The translations under genes were made by a program, and so were the position numbers. Under the pieces are notes generated by a model, which was not told where the DNA came from, searched no databases, and saw only the letters and a list, made by a program, of their open reading frames with translations. DNA of 22,783 nucleotides, taken from positions 1-22,783 of the IMG/VR virus record IMGVR_UViG_3300031766_000075. One strand, 5' to 3'. Of this stretch, positions 13,329 to 21,100 are shown in pieces (position 1 is the stretch's first letter; the number at the start of each line of letters is the position of its first letter). This DNA is from a virus.

Positions 13329-14036
13329 TTAGATAATTTCGTCTGCAATTCCCATTTTAATTGCTTCTTCTGCGGAGATATAAACATCCTTCTGTGTCTT
13401 CAATAACTTCTTTATTTTTGACGGAGTCAGGTTGGTATAATTCGCGAGAGTCTGTATGTACCTTTCCTGGATCCATTTGATCTCCTCAAGTTCATTCTCC
13501 ATAGAGAAGATTGTTCCACCTGTGCCCGCCATTACATTATGAAGCATGATGCGACAGTTGCGACCCACTCGGCGCTTGCCGGGTGTGCCGGCTGCTAGAA
13601 TAGGAACTCCGGCTGACATGACCTTGCCAATACCAATCGTCTCAATGTCACATGTCCTTTCCCTGATCATGTCCATCACATCAAGGATAGAGAACATGTC
13701 GGAAGCGGTGCCACCGTGAGTGGACACCAACATAGCTATGCTGCGTGCGACGATGACCGGGCCTTCAGTTTCGCCATCGGGGTGTTCATCCACTTTAACG
13801 TGCGAGGAGTTCTCTAGATAAAGCAATGCAGCTACGACGTCTGCTCCCTTCTGCTCGCTGATATCTCCGTAGAGGTTTATTGTTCTCAACTCCGGCTCTG
13901 GATTCGCTGGAGGTTGGATATTATTTATGATTACGATATTCTTCTCTTCGTCCAGCAAGGACTCGGAAGGCTTCTTCTTTTCTTTGTGCTTATTTTTCTT
14001 TTTCTTTTGGGGTTGGCCCGAGATTCTTTGCACCAC
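13329..14036 (-). CDS. ClpP-like serine protease
   Basis: 235 residues, ClpP/crotonase fold. Catalytic triad by position: S141 in V-M-S-A-G, H166 in M-L-H-N-V, D217 in K-D-V-Y-I; the Ser-His and His-Asp spacings (25 and 51) match bacterial ClpP (25 and 49). The oxyanion G-G is at 108-109 within S-T-H-G-G, replacing the usual N-S-P-G-G. The Lys-rich N-terminal 22 residues and an insertion near 80-96 are unlike host ClpP. Either a partner for host Clp ATPase or a prohead protease; no capsid gene is beside it in this window. GTG start with GAGG five bases before. Confidence 0.9.
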   Translation of the reverse strand: MVQRISGQPQKKKKNKHKEKKKPSESLLDEEKNIVIINNIQPPANPEPELRTINLYGDISEQKGADVVAALLYLENSSHVKVDEHPDGETEGPVIVARSIAMLVSTHGGTASDMFSILDVMDMIRERTCDIETIGIGKVMSAGVPILAAGTPGKRRVGRNCRIMLHNVMAGTGGTIFSMENELEEIKWIQERYIQTLANYTNLTPSKIKKLLKTQKDVYISAEEAIKMGIADEII

Positions 14037-14073
14037 TTATTCCTCTTTTCTTTATTAGTTATAGTGTCTATAT

Positions 14074-14102
14074 ATAGTACCACCTGGTATTGAAAAAGTC
14101 AA
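14074..14102 (-). promoter_or_regulatory. promoter for the clpP unit
   Basis: TTGACT (14102..14097), 17-base spacer, TACTAT (14079..14074), minus strand; an overlapping TATATA three bases further on could also serve as -10. It starts two bases after the U-tract of the terminator, making a compact terminator-promoter junction. About 37 bases separate it from the clpP GTG. Confidence 0.55.
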
Positions 14103-14103
14103 T

Positions 14104-14143
14104 ACAAAAAAGCCCCAGGTTCTAAAAAGAACTTGGGGCTTTA
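14104..14143 (-). terminator. rho-independent terminator after acidic-protein gene
   Basis: In minus-strand RNA a 14-base stem (arms 14141..14128 and 14123..14110, GC-rich AGCCCC/GGGGCU base, one A-C mismatch) with a UUUU loop is followed by six U. It sits 25 bases after the stop at 14168. This is the only strong hairpin terminator in the window. The plus-strand RNA would form the stem with a G-U pair but lacks a U-run, so the direction is clear. Confidence 0.9.
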
Positions 14144-14167
14144 AAAGAGTGATAGCGTATTATTCTC

Positions 14168-14704
14168 TTACTTTCGAGAGTTTCTTGCTGAGATGATTCT
14201 CTTTGTAACTCTCTTCATGATCTCTTGTACAAGAGCATCCTGATTCTCATATCTCACACCTGGAGCTTCCTCTTCGTCCTCAAGCGGCATCTCTTCATCT
14301 GCTGGCGCTTCATCTTCAAGCTCTGGCATCTCTTCATCACCAGGCATTTCGCCTCCTTCGCCTTGACCCTCAAGTGCAGTTGCGAGTCGTTCCCCAAGAC
14401 TAACTAGAAGCTGTGCTTCTTCTTCAGTGAGGCTCATGTCGGCAACGCCCATTTCAGGCTCTTCCTCTGCGCCCATATCTAGCTCTGGCTCTTCGTCCAT
14501 ATCCAGCTCTGGTTCTTCGCCCATTTCTACTTCAAGCTCTTCTTCAGCTTCTTCGATAGGCTCCTCTTCGTCGTCCATCATTTCCTCAAGATCTTCTTCT
14601 TCTCCGTAGTTCTCGGAAATGAAGTTGCTTGTCAACGGCTCTATGTTTGCCAGTTTCATGAACTGACGAATTGTGTTCTCTGCTAATAATTTCTTACCAC
14701 TCAT
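14168..14704 (-). CDS. very acidic protein, repeat-containing
   Basis: 178 residues from ATG 14704, which has AAGGAG eight bases upstream; an upstream in-frame start has no ribosome site. The N-terminus (T-I-R-Q-F-M-K-L-A-N-I-E-P-L) is a helix-like tag. The middle (about 35-145) is nearly all Glu/Asp with imperfect repeats of E-E-P-E-L-D-M-(D/G) and E-E-M-P; the C-terminal 22 residues are basic (I-M-K-R-V-T-K-R-I). Acidic, low-complexity proteins with a basic end occur as scaffolding, decoration or nucleic acid-mimic proteins in phages. Which one applies here is not shown. Ends at a strong terminator, so it closes its unit. Confidence 0.8.
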   Translation of the reverse strand: MSGKKLLAENTIRQFMKLANIEPLTSNFISENYGEEEDLEEMMDDEEEPIEEAEEELEVEMGEEPELDMDEEPELDMGAEEEPEMGVADMSLTEEEAQLLVSLGERLATALEGQGEGGEMPGDEEMPELEDEAPADEEMPLEDEEEAPGVRYENQDALVQEIMKRVTKRIISARNSRK

Positions 14705-14749
14705 TTTATGTTCTCCTTTTGTGAAAGTAGTGTTATCTAAATAATACAA

Positions 14750-14759
14750 CTATAAATAG
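14750..14759 (-). promoter_or_regulatory. CTATTTATAG element upstream of acidic-protein gene
   Basis: Minus strand GACTATTTATAGT, identical over 13 bases to the element before the 841-aa gene. It lies 45 bases before the ATG, in a 74-base gap that also contains a weak TGACT/AGTCA hairpin at about 14765-14780 and ATTATTTAG. No good -35 is present. Likely the same phage-specific regulatory site as at 8196. Confidence 0.4.
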
Positions 14760-14778
14760 TCGGTTTTGACTAGAAAAG

Positions 14779-15024
14779 TCAGATTTTTATTCTCTTTGAA
14801 AGCTTCTTTATCGCTTCTTTTTCAATCTGCGACACCCGGACGAGAGAAACCTTCAGTCTTTTTGATACCTCGTCCAGCGTCATCGCTCCGTGGTGGTAGA
14901 TAGATATTAAAGAACAATTGTTGTCTTTATCATAATCTACCCACATTCTGCAGGATGTCTCACTGCAAACCTTTTCGTCCCTCATACACTCCTTTGAACA
15001 TTGAGGTAGTTGGTCATCATTCAT
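14779..15024 (-). CDS. sigma-70 region 4-like regulator with Cys cluster
   Basis: 81 residues from ATG 15024 (GAGG seven bases upstream). Residues about 48-78 read M-T-L-D-E-V-S-K-R-L-K-V-S-L-V-R-V-S-Q-I-E-K-E-A-I, matching sigma-70 region 4.2, the helix-turn-helix that binds the -35 box. Before it C9, C13, C20, C25 and C37 could bind zinc. No region 2 is present, so it is not a complete sigma factor; it may act as an anti-sigma, co-activator or DNA-binding partner. It overlaps the RHH-like gene upstream by eight bases. Confidence 0.82.
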   Translation of the reverse strand: MNDDQLPQCSKECMRDEKVCSETSCRMWVDYDKDNNCSLISIYHHGAMTLDEVSKRLKVSLVRVSQIEKEAIKKLSKRIKI

Positions 15025-15346
15025 ATTCTTCCTCACTTGAGGCTATCATATCAAATATATCATTCCTGTCTGTTTTAGTTATTCCTAGTTCTTCTAGCAT
15101 TTTAATTCCTTGTTCATGTTCCTTTCTAGTATTTGTTATCTTTTTTCGTCCCATCGTGTTTTGGGTTTCCTTGATCCTTTGCACCACTGGGAGAATGGTC
15201 GGGTCATTTGCGATGTACATCTTTAGAAGCGACCTAAAAAATTCACTCTGCTTCAGGCCATCGTACCTAAGCCTTATCTTCAGATCTGCCGATTCCTTCT
15301 CATAGCACCTAAATACGAACGTAACGTTTTTATCCGGATCTCTCAT
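15017..15346 (-). CDS. possible ribbon-helix-helix DNA-binding protein
   Basis: 109 residues. V-T-F-V-F-R-C-Y at 8-15 looks like the ribbon strand; L-K-I-R-L-R-Y and D-G-L-K-Q-S-E-F-F-R-S-L-L-K-M-Y look like two helices of a RHH/MetJ-Arc type domain. The remainder is a charged helical tail ending in Glu-rich sequence. If right it would bind DNA as a dimer. Its ATGA overlap with the GMP reductase-like gene and its link to the sigma region 4-like gene suggest a small regulatory pair. The fold call is by pattern only. Confidence 0.6.
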   Translation of the reverse strand: MRDPDKNVTFVFRCYEKESADLKIRLRYDGLKQSEFFRSLLKMYIANDPTILPVVQRIKETQNTMGRKKITNTRKEHEQGIKMLEELGITKTDRNDIFDMIASSEEEYE

Positions 15347-16380
15347 ATCGATAAAATATGGGTGTTACTCTCGCTCTGTGCCGCGGAGGTTTGTCTAATA
15401 AATTTTGCCTTAGCTTGGAGTTCTGTTATGTTTTTTGCCCCCGTATATGAAAGTCCCGATTTGACCTTCTGAGTCACATCTTCCAATATCTTCTCGACGG
15501 TTCCCTTGTATGGGATCGTAGTTGATATCCCCTCTAAGGACCTCGCGTTGCCGCGCCAGGCGATTTGTGCTTCTGGTGAGGCCATTCCTCGGTAAACCTT
15601 GTACTGATTTCCCTCCTTTGATTGGAACACTTGACCTGGGGACTCTTTCGTTCCTGCGAGCATGGAGCCCAGCATCACCATGTCAGCGCCGGCGGCCAGT
15701 GCCTTGACTATATCCCCAGACGTTTTAATTCCACCATCTGCGATTATCGATGCGCCATCGACATCGCGGCAATCAAGTACAGATTGGAAAGTAGGTACGC
15801 CATGGCCAGTTTGGATTCTCGTCGAACATATAGAGCCACCGCCGATGCCAATCCTAACTGCATCAGCCCCCCACTCTGAAAGATCAGCAAACCCTTCTAC
15901 AGTTGCGACGTTGCCGGCTATGATGGATAGTCGCGACCCATACTTGTCCTTCAGCCTCTTTATTGCCGATTCAGTCATTGAGTGATGTCCGTGGGCGACA
16001 TCTACACAGAGTATGCGCGCTCCAGCATCATAGAGGGCTTGAGTCCTCTCTAAATAATCGTTATTGACTCCTACTGCCGCGGCAATAGAGTTTACTTTGC
16101 TACTGGATTGCTCCTCTAGCTTTTCTCTAGTCGATATCACAATTTCACATTGTTCCACAATGCTGTTGTAGCGATGGACTATCCCTAGGCCCCCCTTGGA
16201 CAAAATTGACAGCACCATATCGGATTCGGTGACAGTGTCCATTGGAGAAGAAACAATCGGTATACGAAACCTTGTATCTCCAATGCTTGTAGACAAGTCT
16301 ATTTGGGACCTGCTAGTTATTTCACTCTTTTGAGGTGCCAGTAATACGTCATCAAAGCATAAAGTCTCTCTAAACATCAT
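15343..16380 (-). CDS. IMP dehydrogenase/GMP reductase family, most like GMP reductase
   Basis: 345 residues from ATG 16380 (GGAAG six bases before; a longer start at 16410 has no ribosome site). GMP reductase makes IMP from GMP with NADPH. The catalytic Cys is residue 185 in G-S-I-C-S-T-R, against 186 in E. coli GuaC. The tandem CBS domains of IMP dehydrogenase are absent and the total length equals GuaC (about 346). The C-terminal Y-R-G-M-A-S-P-E-A-Q, E-G-I-S-T-T-I-P-Y-K-G and K-F-I-R-Q-T follow the GuaC order, and the R-Y flap of IMPDH is missing. It supports purine interconversion. Substrate direction should be tested. Confidence 0.85.
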   Translation of the reverse strand: MMFRETLCFDDVLLAPQKSEITSRSQIDLSTSIGDTRFRIPIVSSPMDTVTESDMVLSILSKGGLGIVHRYNSIVEQCEIVISTREKLEEQSSSKVNSIAAAVGVNNDYLERTQALYDAGARILCVDVAHGHHSMTESAIKRLKDKYGSRLSIIAGNVATVEGFADLSEWGADAVRIGIGGGSICSTRIQTGHGVPTFQSVLDCRDVDGASIIADGGIKTSGDIVKALAAGADMVMLGSMLAGTKESPGQVFQSKEGNQYKVYRGMASPEAQIAWRGNARSLEGISTTIPYKGTVEKILEDVTQKVKSGLSYTGAKNITELQAKAKFIRQTSAAQSESNTHILSI

Positions 16381-16618
16381 CAGCGGCTTCCACGGGGGGC
16401 GTTTCCACATAACAGCTTGTGCAGATCAAGTCTATATTCTCCGACTCCTTGTTTATACGCCAATCATCAATGTTCTCCCCCTCAGCGGGAGGACGACCAC
16501 AGTCGGTGCACTTCACTTGCTTCTTGAAGTTGGCCATCTTCGATCGGAAATCCTTCATGAACTGCTTTCTTGCGGCGACCATCTGCTTTCTTTTGAGTTT
16601 CCTTTCAAAACTGGCCAT
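16370..16618 (-). CDS. zinc-ribbon protein of unknown function
   Basis: 82 residues. The first 36 are very basic (R-K-L-K-R-K-Q, F-K-K-Q-V-K) and helical, then C-T-D-C-G at 37-41 and C-T-S-C at 66-69 form a likely four-Cys zinc ribbon, followed by an acidic tail. A basic helix plus a zinc ribbon suggests binding of nucleic acid or polymerase. It overlaps dUTPase by one base (TAATG) and the next gene by 11, so it is tightly coupled within the nucleotide-metabolism unit. No known function. Confidence 0.8.
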   Translation of the reverse strand: MASFERKLKRKQMVAARKQFMKDFRSKMANFKKQVKCTDCGRPPAEGENIDDWRINKESENIDLICTSCYVETPPVEAADDV

Positions 16619-17079
16619 TATTCGTCCCCCGTAGAGCCAAGTGCGCCTTGGCCGCGGCTGGTAGCTCCTCCATAAATGTTATCTTCCTCTATCAGAGTCA
16701 ATGCCGGTTTTTCAATTCTCACAAAAACTCCTTGAGCAATTTTTTGGCCGATCTCGATATACTCGATGTCAGTGCCTATGTTGTGAAGATTAACAAATAT
16801 TTCTCCGTCGTAACCCTCATCAACGACGCAGGCGCCTGTGATTAAGTGTCGCTTACTAGCTATTCCAGATTTATTCATTATCTGCAACATGCATCCACTT
16901 GGAACTTGCACTTTCACTCCTGTCTCCAGGAGCGCGCATTGGCCAGGGCGGATCCTGACTGCGGCGCCTTCCATTGGTGCGAAAAAGAAATCCATACCAG
17001 CATCGGTGGGGTGAGCTCTGACGGGTAACTTTGCTATTGGGCGTGTGCGAAACACCTTTACGCTATCAAACGAGGTCAT
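16618..17079 (-). CDS. dut: dUTPase (deoxyuridine triphosphatase)
   Basis: Hydrolyses dUTP to dUMP and pyrophosphate, keeping uracil out of DNA and feeding dTMP synthesis. 153 residues, trimeric family size. Motifs I-V are in order: D-A-G-M-D 26-30, N-K-S-G-I-A 69-74, G-A-C-V-V-D-E-G-Y-D-G-E-I 82-94, G-Q-K-I-A-Q 111-116 and the C-terminal G-A-L-G-S-T-G 145-151. The catalytic aspartate in Y-D-G (91) is present, and S-R-G-Q-G precedes motif V. It overlaps the upstream cell-wall-enzyme-like gene by 14 bases. Confidence 0.95.
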   Translation of the reverse strand: MTSFDSVKVFRTRPIAKLPVRAHPTDAGMDFFFAPMEGAAVRIRPGQCALLETGVKVQVPSGCMLQIMNKSGIASKRHLITGACVVDEGYDGEIFVNLHNIGTDIEYIEIGQKIAQGVFVRIEKPALTLIEEDNIYGGATSRGQGALGSTGDE

Positions 17080-17713
17080 AACTATTACCCATCCCTTTCA
17101 AATCCTTCTCTTCTATTAATGTATACGTGAATTTGTTGCCCCACTTGTCTGCAGCAACGTTACAGGTATGCATAAATTGGTAGAAGTCTTGTGAACTTTG
17201 AAACACCTGGCAGCCGGCAGAAACTCCGCCGGTATATTCTCGTTCGTCGGGCCCGAATTGTCTGTGAATATTAATTCCGTACATTCCTTTGTCTTTGTGG
17301 CCTGTATAATCCGGGGTGGAGTCTCGATTTTCATCTCTCCAGACCCTGACCTTTCCGGAGCGCTGGCATAGTGCAGTATATTTTCTCTTTCCCCCGTGGG
17401 TATCAATTTTATATGTCGATTTATATTGATCGGGTACCAATATAGCGGTACCTTTGCTATTGATTGGTCTTCGCAGGATTCTAGTTCCGGGCTCGGTGGT
17501 GGCTGGGTACGTATCAACTACCCACTCATCTTCGATCTTATATATCACGTTGATTAAATCGTCAAATCTACTAGCATCTCCAGAATCATTTCTGACTCCA
17601 ATAATATTGAGGTTGTAATCTCCGCTTTCGAAGAAACTGTACCCCTTATTTGTAAGGGTCTCTCTATAGTGAGAGACCATCATGCGGGCGCAAAGCCCTG
17701 TTAGTCTAGACAT
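17066..17713 (-). CDS. YkuD-like L,D-transpeptidase-fold protein, putative cell-wall enzyme
   Basis: 215 residues. I-N-I-H at 147-150 followed 15 residues later by V-S-A-G-C-Q-V at 164-170 is the H-x(n)-[S/T]-x-G-C catalytic signature of YkuD L,D-transpeptidases, with C168 as nucleophile. Strand-rich sequence precedes it, as in that beta-sandwich. No signal peptide or membrane segment, so export would need a holin or another route. It may be an endolysin-like peptidoglycan enzyme or remodel the wall for phage release. Ribosome site AAGGAG before the ATG. The N-terminal 60 residues are not recognisable. Confidence 0.7.
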   Translation of the reverse strand: MSRLTGLCARMMVSHYRETLTNKGYSFFESGDYNLNIIGVRNDSGDASRFDDLINVIYKIEDEWVVDTYPATTEPGTRILRRPINSKGTAILVPDQYKSTYKIDTHGGKRKYTALCQRSGKVRVWRDENRDSTPDYTGHKDKGMYGINIHRQFGPDEREYTGGVSAGCQVFQSSQDFYQFMHTCNVAADKWGNKFTYTLIEEKDLKGMGNSYDLV

Positions 17714-17886
17714 TCTTCTTTCTCCTTTTCGTTTTTACAAATACTGACTATTTTCCACGCATATCCTAATTTGGAGCGCGTATTGTAAGCTTCCATAACT
17801 GCCTCTGGAAAGGTGAGTCTCTCGACAACCCTTTCTTCCCACAGTTCTTCTTTTTCATTGTGTATCTTAATTGTGTAATTTTTCAT
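17701..17886 (-). CDS. small protein of unknown function
   Basis: 61 residues from ATG 17886 with AAGGAG six bases upstream (an earlier in-frame start at 17901 lacks this). It reads M-K-N-Y-T-I-K-I-H, then L-T-F-P-E-A-V-M-E-A-Y, then W-K-I-V-S-I-C, a strand-helix-strand pattern with Glu/Lys-rich ends. It overlaps the preceding gene by 20 bases and the next by 13. No family recognised. Confidence 0.7.
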   Translation of the reverse strand: MKNYTIKIHNEKEELWEERVVERLTFPEAVMEAYNTRSKLGYAWKIVSICKNEKEKEECLD

Positions 17887-18118
17887 ATGTTTCTCCTTCA
17901 CAAATAATTTCTGATTCTGTTTCTATCCAAACCTTTGCTCCACAAGGCAGTGGCTTATCTGGTGAGTATATTACCCTGCAGGGCCCGGTTATAAGAACTT
18001 CTTCGCAATAAGTATTACTCTTATATGTCTTGACCGTTATTACAGGTACCCTGTCTCCCGGGTCGACCTTTGAGTTAGAGCGGATCTTATGCTGGTTTAT
18101 ATGTATTTTCTTTTTCAC
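17867..18118 (-). CDS. small beta-rich protein of unknown function
   Basis: 83 residues, GTG start with a weak GAG just upstream. D-P-G-D-R-V-P-V-I-T-V near residue 19, V-L-I-T-G-P-C-R-V-I-Y, L-P-C-G-A-K-V-W-I-E-T are alternating strands; P-G-D-R-V and the strand order recall the GDLV family but the similarity is too short to assign. Three of its four cysteines (residues 38, 47, 59) are in or near the strands. It lies four bases downstream of the polymerase gene stop. Confidence 0.65.
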   Translation of the reverse strand: MKKKIHINQHKIRSNSKVDPGDRVPVITVKTYKSNTYCEEVLITGPCRVIYSPDKPLPCGAKVWIETESEIICEGETYEKLHN

Positions 18119-18122
18119 TTTC

Positions 18123-21100
18123 TCATGCCAGTAGTTTGAACATCTTTCTCATGCTGAAGGTGGAGAATCCCCACTGCTGATTATAATTTAGTCTTGCCAT
18201 GTACGGTCTATTGATGTGTACAATATCTCTAGTTGGGTCGACACCCCAACATCTGATTATGTTAGTTTCATTGTTGTCGTCGATCACCTTGACTACATAG
18301 AAGTTCTTGCCGTTCTTGGACTTCTTGAGTTTGCATTCCCTGGGGATAAACCACGTTACTCCAAGCTCGGGATCGAACTCTGAGATTGGAGGGATATAAA
18401 GTTCGTCCAGCTTTGTTCTCACTCTGGGTGTCACTACCGCAGAGATTGGGAACACACCAGTCAAGTTAACCATGTACTCTAATTTCTCTTCTTCCGAAAA
18501 GTCCCCTTCGGGTGCATATGTAACAATGTTCTCTTCTAGATTCTTTAACTTTCGAGGGCGATCCTCTGCAATTGCGCTATAAAAGTGCTTCAAGCCGGTG
18601 AATCTGTCATCAACCAAATCATTGAGAGCCTGAGCCAGTGTCAATGCCGAGATTGATTTCTTGTTCAGTTTTGAGTACTTAATCTTCTCGTGAAACAAGA
18701 AGTCCTCAACCGTGTTGAATGGCCGATGTTCTATGATTTGTTGAATCGCTACAGCACCTAGTCCTTTGATTGACGTTAGTGGTTGAATGAGCGTTTTACC
18801 ATCAGCGCTGATATCCCAGACTGTACCTGAAGTGTTCACATTCAAAGGCTCAACTATATAGCCCAACGACTTGGCCGTTGCGATTGCTCGCTCCTTGCGA
18901 GTCTCTGGTTCTTTGTCTAGAAAAGCCGCCAACCACTCCACCGGATAATAGTTAAGGAGGTAAGCACACTGATAAGACAGCACGCAATAGGAAACAGCAT
19001 GAGACTTATTGAAGCCGTACCCTGAAAAGTATTCAAATGTTTCCCATAGTTCTCTTGCTTCATATTCTTTCATTCCCTTCTCGATGCAACCGCGCTTGAA
19101 CTTGTCGAAGATCTTATCCTTCTCTGCCTGGACCGAGCCGGTGCCCTTCTTTGTTAGGAGCTTTCTTAACTTGTTACCCTCATCGAGGGACAGGTCCTTG
19201 CCCAACTTGTGGGCGAGCATTGCAATCTGCTCTTGGAAAATAAGGAAGCCGTACGTTTCTTCAGTCACTTCCTTTACTCGATTGTTGATGTACTCTACTT
19301 CGTCTGGGTTGTTCTTTGCGTGGACAAACTTCCTGTCTACTCCTGCGCCGAGAGGGCCAGGCCTGTAGATTGAAGTGATAGCCGACAGGTCAATAATATT
19401 GTCTGGCTTTGCATTCTTGCAGAACGATTGGGCGCCGGCTTCTGTGAATTGAAAAATTCCAGCCCACTTGCCTTTGTGAAAGATATTCTCCCACACTTCT
19501 TTGTCATCTAGGTTGATCTTCTCGGGATGAAGCTTCTCATCATAAAAGTTCTTTATGTCTGCAAACGTAGGATTCTCCAGGCCATGGTGCCGCTTGAGGA
19601 TTCGTTCGATGGCGCCTTCAAGCATTCGCAAAGAGGCCAAGCCCAAGATGTCAAATTTGATGAAGCCCATGGGCTCTAGATGGCGGACGTTCTGACCCTC
19701 TGACCATGGAGTCTGTGTCACCCCTCCCGAGTTGATTAGTGGCATCCACTCGTTTAGGTTCTCTCCCACAACAACGCCGCCTGCATGTCTCGATGCTGAA
19801 CGAGTTTGCCCATACAACTTTTCAATGTGAGTTTTGATGTGCGGGTATTTACTCAAAAACTCTTGCAGCGACTCCGAGAACTCCATTAGTTCCTCGAAGG
19901 TAGGAGCATAAACACCAGAGGTGATACCATGCTTTGCTTTGGCACGCGGAGTTGCCTCGTATACCATCTTGCTAGTCACATTGTTAACTTCTGTGAACTC
20001 GATTCCGTAGAACTTGGAGATATCCTTGATTAGGGATCTCAATTGAAGAGTATTCCAGTTTGTGATTGGTACCACCGAGTTGCGGCCCCACTGTTCAATC
20101 AGCTCTTCCTTGAGAGTCATAGGGTCTGAAACATCATAATCAATATCTGGGTATCCGGAGCCACCTTTGGTCAAGAATCTCTCGAATTGAAGTCCGTAAG
20201 CAATTGGGTCGACCTGAGTTATATTCAACACATAAGCTACTAATGAACCTGCAGCGGAGCCGCGGCCAGCACCTACAAGCTGACGGTCTGAAGCGACGTC
20301 TGCAATTGCCTTCATTGTGAGGAAGTACTTCGAGAAACCTCTCTCTTCAATTACCGCAACCTCTCTCTTCAAACGCTTGACGTATTCCTCGTTGTCCTGC
20401 ATGCCCATTGATCTAAGGCCTTCGACACACAACGCAGATAGGGTCTGGCCAGCAGTGGAGCCCTCAGGTACTACGAAGTCAGGTAGTCGAACCGTGTTAT
20501 CGGGCAAGAAAGACTCGATACGCTCATGAGCGATTTGATGAGTCCTCTTGATTGAGTCAAGAACAAGGTCGTCATCATACTCTGTGTTGGTTGAAGCTGA
20601 GTATCTCTTGTAAGATTCGAACATTTCGTCACCGTTCTTGGGGTACAGTTCGTATCCGATTTCTTCAACCGAGACGGGCAACTCATTGGACAAGTAGTCC
20701 GGGCGTCCCTTGCCTAACCAGCCGAGCCTTTTGTAAAGTTCGCGGTCCTTCCATACATCTGCATTGTAATAGTGCGAGTCAGCTGTCGAAATTAGTTCAA
20801 TTCCAAATTCTTGGTGCATCTGGATGATGTATTTGTTCAGGTCGTGCTGCTCTGGGATGTTGTTCCATTGCAACTCTCCATACCACCTATCCCCGAAGAT
20901 GGACACCATCTTCTGAGTTGTTTGTCTCATTGCGGACAAGATCATATCTGGGCCAGCGTCTCTGTTTTCCCAGTAATTTCCAGCATAAACCCCGCCGAGG
21001 CATGCGGATGCAGCGATGACACCCTCGTTGTGTTTCTTGAGCAGTGCATAGTCTACCCTTGGGTATCGATAAAAATTATCACCAGAGTAAGATCTGGAGA

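Noticed and set aside
13329-14036. Calling the ClpP-like gene a prohead protease
   Set aside because: No portal, scaffold or major capsid gene is recognisable beside it; left as an alternative.
14705-14749. A longer start for the acidic protein at 14749
   Set aside because: No ribosome site there, whereas AAGGAG precedes the ATG at 14704.
15343-16380. Calling the enzyme IMP dehydrogenase
   Set aside because: No CBS domains, no R-Y flap, and the Cys position and C-terminus follow GMP reductase; the family is certain, the subtype only likely.
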